From positions 1 to 9,474 of the forward strand of contig JAFYIW010000234.1 of assembly GCA_017538465.1 (NCBI GenBank): 9,474 bases of DNA, in the 5' to 3' direction. Positions 4,581-9,474 of the stretch are shown here, in pieces; position 1 is the stretch's first letter, and the number at the start of each line of letters is the position of its first letter. Source of the DNA: Victivallales bacterium (GTDB taxonomy: Bacteria > Verrucomicrobiota > Lentisphaeria > Oligosphaerales > Oligosphaeraceae). A program made the translations under genes and the position numbers. Under the pieces are notes generated by a model. It ran no database searches and had not been told where the DNA came from. It saw nothing but the letters and a program-made list of their open reading frames with translations.

Positions 4581-7500
4581 TGCTGAAACTTGAGGACATC
4601 AAACGCGGCTCCCAGATTGCCGGGCTAGTTCCGAATGCAATCGCCACCATCAGCGTTGCAGAGATGGTGGGTGAAAACGCCGTGTCCGTCATCTACAAGC
4701 TTTCTGACGGCAGTATCAAGGAACGGATGGTTTATCGGGAGGACGAGCCTTCCCTCTCATTGGCTAAGGCAGGACTTGCATGGTCCTTCGATTCGCCAAG
4801 CAGAGATTTCAAATTAGTACTGGAAGCGTTGCGAATACAAATGGGATTTGCCTTTGATCCCATGATGGCGGTCCATACATCGAATATAGAACCGCTGCCG
4901 CACCAGCTATCTGCAGTTTACGAGGCAATGCTTCCAAAACAGCCATTGCGCTTTGTCCTGGCGGATGACCCTGGCGCCGGCAAGACCATCATGGCTGGGC
5001 TTCTCATCAAGGAACTGCTGATGCGGGCTGATGCCCAGCGGGTGTTGATTGTCGCTCCCGGCTCCCTTACGGAACAGTGGCAGGACGAAATGCGGGAGAA
5101 GTTCACCATCGAATTCAAGCTTTTCAGCCGTGAGATGCAGGAGAACTCTGCCACTGGGAACTACTTTTTGGATGAAAATCTGCTTATTGCGCGATTGGAC
5201 CAGTTAGCACGTTCAGAAGAGCTCCAGCAGAAATTGGAAGCTACCCAATGGGACCTTATCATCGTGGATGAAGCCCACAAGCTTTCCGCGCACTATTTCG
5301 GCAACAAGGCAGAAAAGACGCAGCGCTACAAATTGGGAGAGCTTTTGGGCAGCAGGACACGTCATCTATTGCTGATGACAGCAACTCCCCATAATGGCAA
5401 AGACGCGGACTTCCAGCTCTGGCTGGCACTTCTGGATTCGGACCGCTTCTATGGGGATGGCAGGGACAGCACGAAACTCGATGTCTCTGATATCATGCGC
5501 CGCATGGTTAAAGAGGAATTGCTGAAATTTGACGGCACTCGTCTCTTCCCAGAACGCTTAGCCTACACATTGAACTATAAGCTTTCGGATGCTGAAGCAC
5601 AGCTTTATGCCCATGTCACCCAATATGTCTGCGAAGAAATGAATCGGGCTGATAATCTTGACGGACAGCGAAAGCACCAGGTCGGCTTTGCCTTGACCAT
5701 GCTGCAACGTCGTCTAGCATCCAGTCCCGAGGCCATCCATCAATCTTTGCATCGCAGAAAAGAGCGTCTGGAAAAGCAATTGCGCGAGATGAGACTGGTT
5801 GCCAGAGGACAACGGCTGGATGAGGAAAAATCATCAGATGGTCCTCTGGACAGCGTGTATCAAGAGAGAAAACTGGATTTGCCTTCCAATTTGGACGATT
5901 TAGAAGACGAATTGAGTTCAGAGGAATACGAGGAAGTTGTGGACAAGGTCATCGACCGTTCCACGGCTGCCGAGACTGCCGTCGAATTGGAGAAGGAGAT
6001 TCAAAGCCTGGCTGCCCTGGAGTTGGAGGCAGAACGCATTGTCTCTTCTGGCATCGACTGCAAGTGGCAGAAACTCTCGGAAGTGCTGCAGAGTTGTCCT
6101 GAGATGCACAATGACAACGGCACTATGCGGAAGCTAATCATCTTCACAGAGCATCGTGACACGTTGAACTACCTTGCTGGCAAAATCGCAGGACTGCTAG
6201 GCAGCCAAGAGGCCATACGCACGATTCATGGTGGAACCAATCGAGATACCCGCAAGAAAATCCAGGAGGATTTCTGCAACAATCCCGACGTGGTGGTGCT
6301 CATTGCCACAGATGCAGCCGGCGAAGGCGTCAACTTGCAGAAATCCAATTTGATGATCAACTATGACCTGCCGTGGAATCCCAACCGACTGGAACAGCGC
6401 TTCGGGCGTATCCACCGCATTGGTCAGACGGAGACATGCCATCTCTGGAACATGGTGGCCTCGGAAACGCGCGAAGGCGATGTCTTCATGACGCTTTTCA
6501 CCAAGCTGGAGCACGAGCGCAAGGCATTGGGTGGACGTGTATTCGACATTCTCGGTGATGTGTTCGAGGGAACAGAGCTGAAAGATTTGATAGTCGAGGC
6601 GATCCGCCGTGGCAAGACTCCAGAAGCGAAGAACTGGATGACCGAAAAGGTCGCTTCTGCGTTGGATACGGAGCGCCTGAAGGAAATCATCAAGCGGAAC
6701 ACCCTCGTTGAACAGACCATGACGCCAGACATGCTCTACGCCATCAAGGAGGAGATGGATTTGGCGGAGGCAAGAAAGCTGCAGCCATGCTTTGTACGTG
6801 CCTTTTTCAAGGCGGCATTTGAGGCCGCAGGCGGCGAATGCCGCCCCAAAGGGAATGGACGTTTCGAAATCCCGAATGTTCCCTTGAATATCCGTGAAAA
6901 CGGTCGCGTTACGGCTGTGAACAGAACGCCAATCGCTAGGAAATATGGTCGCATCTGCTTTGACAAATCCCAGATTCGGCCCTCACCAGAGGCTCAGGAA
7001 GCGACCTTTATCCATCCAGGGCATCCCTTGATGGCCTCGCTGTTGGATTATACACTAGTCACCAAACGCCAGTTGCTGAAACCAGGCACAGTCATGGTTG
7101 ATCCTACGGATGAAGGCGTCACGCCTTCCCTGCTGTTCATGATTGACCATAGTGTCTGCGAAGGTGAGAATGAAAAGCAGATTTCGCGCAGAATGCAGTT
7201 CGTACGCCTCATGCCGGATGGCACGGCACGCAATGCAGGATGGGCGCCACATCTGGATTTGACCGAACCGTCTGCCAAAGCGTTGGAACTGGCAAACTCC
7301 ATTCGCACGCAGTCCTGGCTCAATGCCAATCTGGAACAGGTCGCCATCCAATACGCATCCGCAAATATGGCAAAGACGCATTTTGACGAGGTTAGCAAGC
7401 GACGCATCGCGCAAGTGGATAAGATTCACGAAGCCGTTCGTTCACGTCTTGTTGCAGGCATTACCTACTGGTCCAATCGGATGGTGCAGCTTCAACAGGA

Positions 7501-8119
7501 TGTTGCGGCGGGCAAGCAGCCGCGTGTTCAGCCAATCAATGCAAAGCAAACTGCCGAGATGCTGACGGCTCGTTTGCATGCACGCGAAATGGAGCTGGAG
7601 CAAATGCGACACATCATCTCCAAAACGCCAGTCATTCTGGGTGGCATCCTGGTCATCCCACAAGGCATGCTCAACCAGGCGACAGGCATGGGGCCCTTCT
7701 GCGCCGATGCACAGGCACGCAGTCACATCGAGCAGGTGGCCATGAATGCCGTCATGGAGAAGGAACACTCATTCGGGCATACAGTGGAAGACCGTTCTGC
7801 TGACAAATGCGGATGGGATGTCACAGCACACATTCCTGTCCAGCCAGGAGAGCCTTTGAAGGATGATAGGCACATCGAAGTCAAGGGACGCGCCAAGGGC
7901 GCCGATACCATTACCGTCACCCGCAACGAAATCTGTTCTGCCATTAACCAGAAGGACAAGTTCATCCTGGCCATTGTCCTGGTGGATGGCGATTCCTACG
8001 AGGGACCTTATTACATCAAGAATCCCTTCGACAAGGAGCCAGACTTAGACGACGTCAGCATCAACAAGGATTTGGCAAAATTGCTTCAAAAGGCCGTTAG
8101 ACCGGAGGAGACGCTATGA
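4580..8119 (+). CDS. SNF2-type helicase with C-terminal DUF3883/NOV_C nuclease-like domain
   Basis: A 1179-aa superfamily 2 ATPase. An N-terminal beta-rich domain is followed by PLPHQ (106-109), Walker A DDPGAGKT (129-136), DEAH (230-233) and TATP (267-270). After a long acidic, coiled-coil-like insert (about 385-490) come IIFTEHRDTL (520-529), ATDAAGEGVNLQ (576-587) and QRFGRIHRIGQ (606-616). All ATPase motifs look intact. Residues about 1045-1170 form a DUF3883/NOV_C domain in which GWDV (D1080) and IEVKG (E1100, K1102) match a PD-(D/E)XK nuclease layout. Close relatives are found in defence islands, often near DUF1156 methylases and DUF499 ATPases (recalled). The expected activity is ATP-driven translocation on DNA with possible cleavage. 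The gene is coupled to the HTH gene upstream (one-base overlap) and the ATPase gene downstream (ATGA overlap). DrmD of DISARM is also an SNF2 helicase, but no other Drm gene is seen, so I give no symbol. Confidence 0.92.
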   Translation: MLKLEDIKRGSQIAGLVPNAIATISVAEMVGENAVSVIYKLSDGSIKERMVYREDEPSLSLAKAGLAWSFDSPSRDFKLVLEALRIQMGFAFDPMMAVHTSNIEPLPHQLSAVYEAMLPKQPLRFVLADDPGAGKTIMAGLLIKELLMRADAQRVLIVAPGSLTEQWQDEMREKFTIEFKLFSREMQENSATGNYFLDENLLIARLDQLARSEELQQKLEATQWDLIIVDEAHKLSAHYFGNKAEKTQRYKLGELLGSRTRHLLLMTATPHNGKDADFQLWLALLDSDRFYGDGRDSTKLDVSDIMRRMVKEELLKFDGTRLFPERLAYTLNYKLSDAEAQLYAHVTQYVCEEMNRADNLDGQRKHQVGFALTMLQRRLASSPEAIHQSLHRRKERLEKQLREMRLVARGQRLDEEKSSDGPLDSVYQERKLDLPSNLDDLEDELSSEEYEEVVDKVIDRSTAAETAVELEKEIQSLAALELEAERIVSSGIDCKWQKLSEVLQSCPEMHNDNGTMRKLIIFTEHRDTLNYLAGKIAGLLGSQEAIRTIHGGTNRDTRKKIQEDFCNNPDVVVLIATDAAGEGVNLQKSNLMINYDLPWNPNRLEQRFGRIHRIGQTETCHLWNMVASETREGDVFMTLFTKLEHERKALGGRVFDILGDVFEGTELKDLIVEAIRRGKTPEAKNWMTEKVASALDTERLKEIIKRNTLVEQTMTPDMLYAIKEEMDLAEARKLQPCFVRAFFKAAFEAAGGECRPKGNGRFEIPNVPLNIRENGRVTAVNRTPIARKYGRICFDKSQIRPSPEAQEATFIHPGHPLMASLLDYTLVTKRQLLKPGTVMVDPTDEGVTPSLLFMIDHSVCEGENEKQISRRMQFVRLMPDGTARNAGWAPHLDLTEPSAKALELANSIRTQSWLNANLEQVAIQYASANMAKTHFDEVSKRRIAQVDKIHEAVRSRLVAGITYWSNRMVQLQQDVAAGKQPRVQPINAKQTAEMLTARLHAREMELEQMRHIISKTPVILGGILVIPQGMLNQATGMGPFCADAQARSHIEQVAMNAVMEKEHSFGHTVEDRSADKCGWDVTAHIPVQPGEPLKDDRHIEVKGRAKGADTITVTRNEICSAINQKDKFILAIVLVDGDSYEGPYYIKNPFDKEPDLDDVSINKDLAKLLQKAVRPEETL

Positions 8120-9474
8120 AAAAGATTACAGCTGATGATATATTGCGGCTGATAGCCAATCCTGAGACTGACAAGGTCGAGTTCAAGGAGGCAAAAAGTG
8201 CAGTGCCTCGTTCATTTTGGGAGAGTTATTCCGCATTTGCCAACACAGATGGCGGGAGCATTCTTCTTGGCGTGAGAGAAGATGAAAACGGCAAGTACCA
8301 TGTTCAGGGCGTGAAAAACGCCGAAAGGTTGATGCAAGAGATATGGAACAACGCCAACAATCGCCAAAAAATCAGCGCCAACATCCTTTTCAACCGTTGC
8401 GTCTATGTCGTCGATTGCGGTGGCAAGAGTGTCGTTGTCGTGGATGTGCCCAGGGCATTGCGGGAGGACAAGCCTGTATATGTAGGAGCCAATCCAATGA
8501 CGGGTTCATACAGACGCAATGGCGAAGGCGACTATCGTTGCAGCGAGGAGGCTGTGGAGGCGATGATTCGAGATAAGTGCCGTGTGACTGCCGACCATCG
8601 TCTTGTAGAGACATTGACAATTGCCGACTTAAATCAGGAAACTCTGCAAAGATACCGCAATCTATTTCGGCAATGCCGTCCCGATGACTTGACGGTCAAT
8701 GCCGACAATGAGGAATTTCTGGTGCGCCACAATGCTGCGAAACGGGATGAAAAAGGCGTTGTTCGTCCAACGCTGGCCGCTGTTCTGATGTTTGGCGATT
8801 TCCATACCATTCAGAATGAATGCCCACACTATTTCGTCGATTATCGTGAGAAATTGGATGACAACCCACGCTACAGCGACCGTGTCTCCCCTCTCACTGT
8901 CAATTTCAGTGGCAATCTCTTCGACTTCTACTTCCGTGTAGTGAGTCGTCTGCTTTCAGATGTCAAGATGCCTTTCAAGTTGGATGAAAGGTTATTACGA
9001 GTGGATGACACCCCTGTCCACAAGGCACTTCGGGAGTGTCTCGCCAACACACTCATTCATGCCGATTACACAGGGCGTCAGGGAGTTGTCATTGAAAAAC
9101 GATTTCGTCATGTGACATTTGCAAATCCAGGCGCTTTTCGCATCCCGCTAGATGTTGCAATAGCTGGTGGCACCAGCGATGCCAGAAACGATGTGCTCTT
9201 CACTCTCTTTGCATTAGTGGAAATCGGCGAGAAGCTGGGGACCGGGCTTGTTCAGCTCTTCGCTCTCTGGGAACAGAACGGCTGGCCGCGTCCTGAGTTC
9301 AAGGAACAGTTCGACCCAGAACGCACCTTCCTTACGCTGGACTATAACGCCCCAGAGGAAAACACTCCCCAGAAAACGGATGGCACTCCCCAGAAAACGG
9401 ATGGCACTCCCCAGAAAACGGATGGCACTCCCCAGAAAACGGATGGCACTCCCCAGAAAACGGATGGCACTCCC
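8116..9474 (+). CDS. AlbA_2 (Schlafen-like) DNA-binding and GHKL ATPase protein, cut by right edge
   Basis: Open from ATG 8116 to the window end (453 codons, no stop), so partial at its C-terminus. GGAGGAG lies five bases upstream, and the ATG overlaps the helicase stop as ATGA. Residues about 8-150 form an AlbA_2 domain (DKVEFKEAK, then SAFANTDGGSILLGVRED), a fold linked to nucleic-acid binding and, in Schlafens, RNA cleavage. Residues about 295-385 carry a divergent GHKL ATPase: ECLANTLIHADY (N-box, N311), FANPGAF (G1) and GEKLGTGL (G2). This order is standard for COG2865-type proteins, which usually end in a winged helix, here probably beyond the edge. From residue 417 the protein becomes a perfect heptapeptide repeat, TPQKTDG, which should be a flexible linker. 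Coupling to the helicase indicates joint action, likely in anti-phage defence or stress regulation (inference). Confidence 0.88.
   Translation, partial: MKKITADDILRLIANPETDKVEFKEAKSAVPRSFWESYSAFANTDGGSILLGVREDENGKYHVQGVKNAERLMQEIWNNANNRQKISANILFNRCVYVVDCGGKSVVVVDVPRALREDKPVYVGANPMTGSYRRNGEGDYRCSEEAVEAMIRDKCRVTADHRLVETLTIADLNQETLQRYRNLFRQCRPDDLTVNADNEEFLVRHNAAKRDEKGVVRPTLAAVLMFGDFHTIQNECPHYFVDYREKLDDNPRYSDRVSPLTVNFSGNLFDFYFRVVSRLLSDVKMPFKLDERLLRVDDTPVHKALRECLANTLIHADYTGRQGVVIEKRFRHVTFANPGAFRIPLDVAIAGGTSDARNDVLFTLFALVEIGEKLGTGLVQLFALWEQNGWPRPEFKEQFDPERTFLTLDYNAPEENTPQKTDGTPQKTDGTPQKTDGTPQKTDGTPQKTDGTP
9364..9474 (+). repeat. Perfect 21-bp tandem repeat in the coding sequence (TPQKTDG)n
   Basis: Five identical 21-base units start at 9364, 9385, 9406, 9427 and 9448. 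The first six bases of a sixth unit follow, up to the window end. Each unit encodes Thr-Pro-Gln-Lys-Thr-Asp-Gly, and the identity is at DNA level, synonymous positions included. The unit is a multiple of three, so copy-number change by slippage would alter linker length without a frameshift. The full array length is unknown because of the edge. Confidence 0.95.

Noticed and set aside
4580..8119. Naming the helicase drmD (DISARM)
   Set aside because: The SNF2 fold fits, but the N-terminal and DUF3883 parts look like a broader helicase family, and no drmA, drmB, drmC or methylase gene is in the window.
9364..9474. CRISPR array
   Set aside because: The repeats are directly head-to-tail with no spacers and code for a heptapeptide in frame.

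Overview
The window looks like part of an accessory region (integrated element, plasmid or defence island) of an uncultured Gram-negative, probably gut-type bacterium. The mobile-element primase and the short zinc-ribbon protein resemble those of Verrucomicrobiota/Lentisphaerota-like and Bacteroides-like elements, but this host call rests on remembered family resemblance and is weak. GGAG-type ribosome binding sites precede most genes, and sigma70-like promoters are readable.

Layout. (1) Positions 1-566, minus strand: the start of a leftward mobile-element primase (AEP type) that leaves the window on the left. A perfect 23-bp inverted repeat lies just upstream of it. (2) About 567-1439: a long, AT-richer, gene-poor spacer with inverted and direct repeats. 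It may be a divergent control or origin region. (3) 1346-3058: two small transcription units, each driven by a nearly identical 54-bp promoter element (45 of 54 bases identical, no gaps). The first holds three small genes: an 86-aa orphan, a 144-aa orphan, and a 142-aa zinc-ribbon protein that looks like two element proteins fused in frame with a possible internal start. The second holds one 73-aa orphan. This block is visibly more GC-rich than its surroundings. (4) 3078-4105: a self-contained Fic AMP-transferase gene with an N-terminal helix-turn-helix, its own strong promoter overlaid with CCGAT repeats, and a rho-independent terminator. (5) 4293-9474: a tightly overlapping operon. It encodes a 70-aa excisionase-like HTH regulator, a 1179-aa SNF2-type helicase with a C-terminal DUF3883/NOV_C nuclease-like domain, and an AlbA_2 (Schlafen-like) plus GHKL ATPase protein that runs off the right edge inside a perfect 21-bp tandem repeat.

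How it fits together. The right half reads as a candidate anti-phage operon: regulator, ATP-driven DNA translocase with a putative PD-(D/E)XK nuclease, and a nucleic-acid-binding ATPase. A stand-alone toxin-like Fic gene sits beside it. The left half looks like replication and accessory functions of the carrier element. The defence assignment is inferred from domain content. No methyltransferase or other hallmark subunit is visible, and the operon is cut by the window edge.
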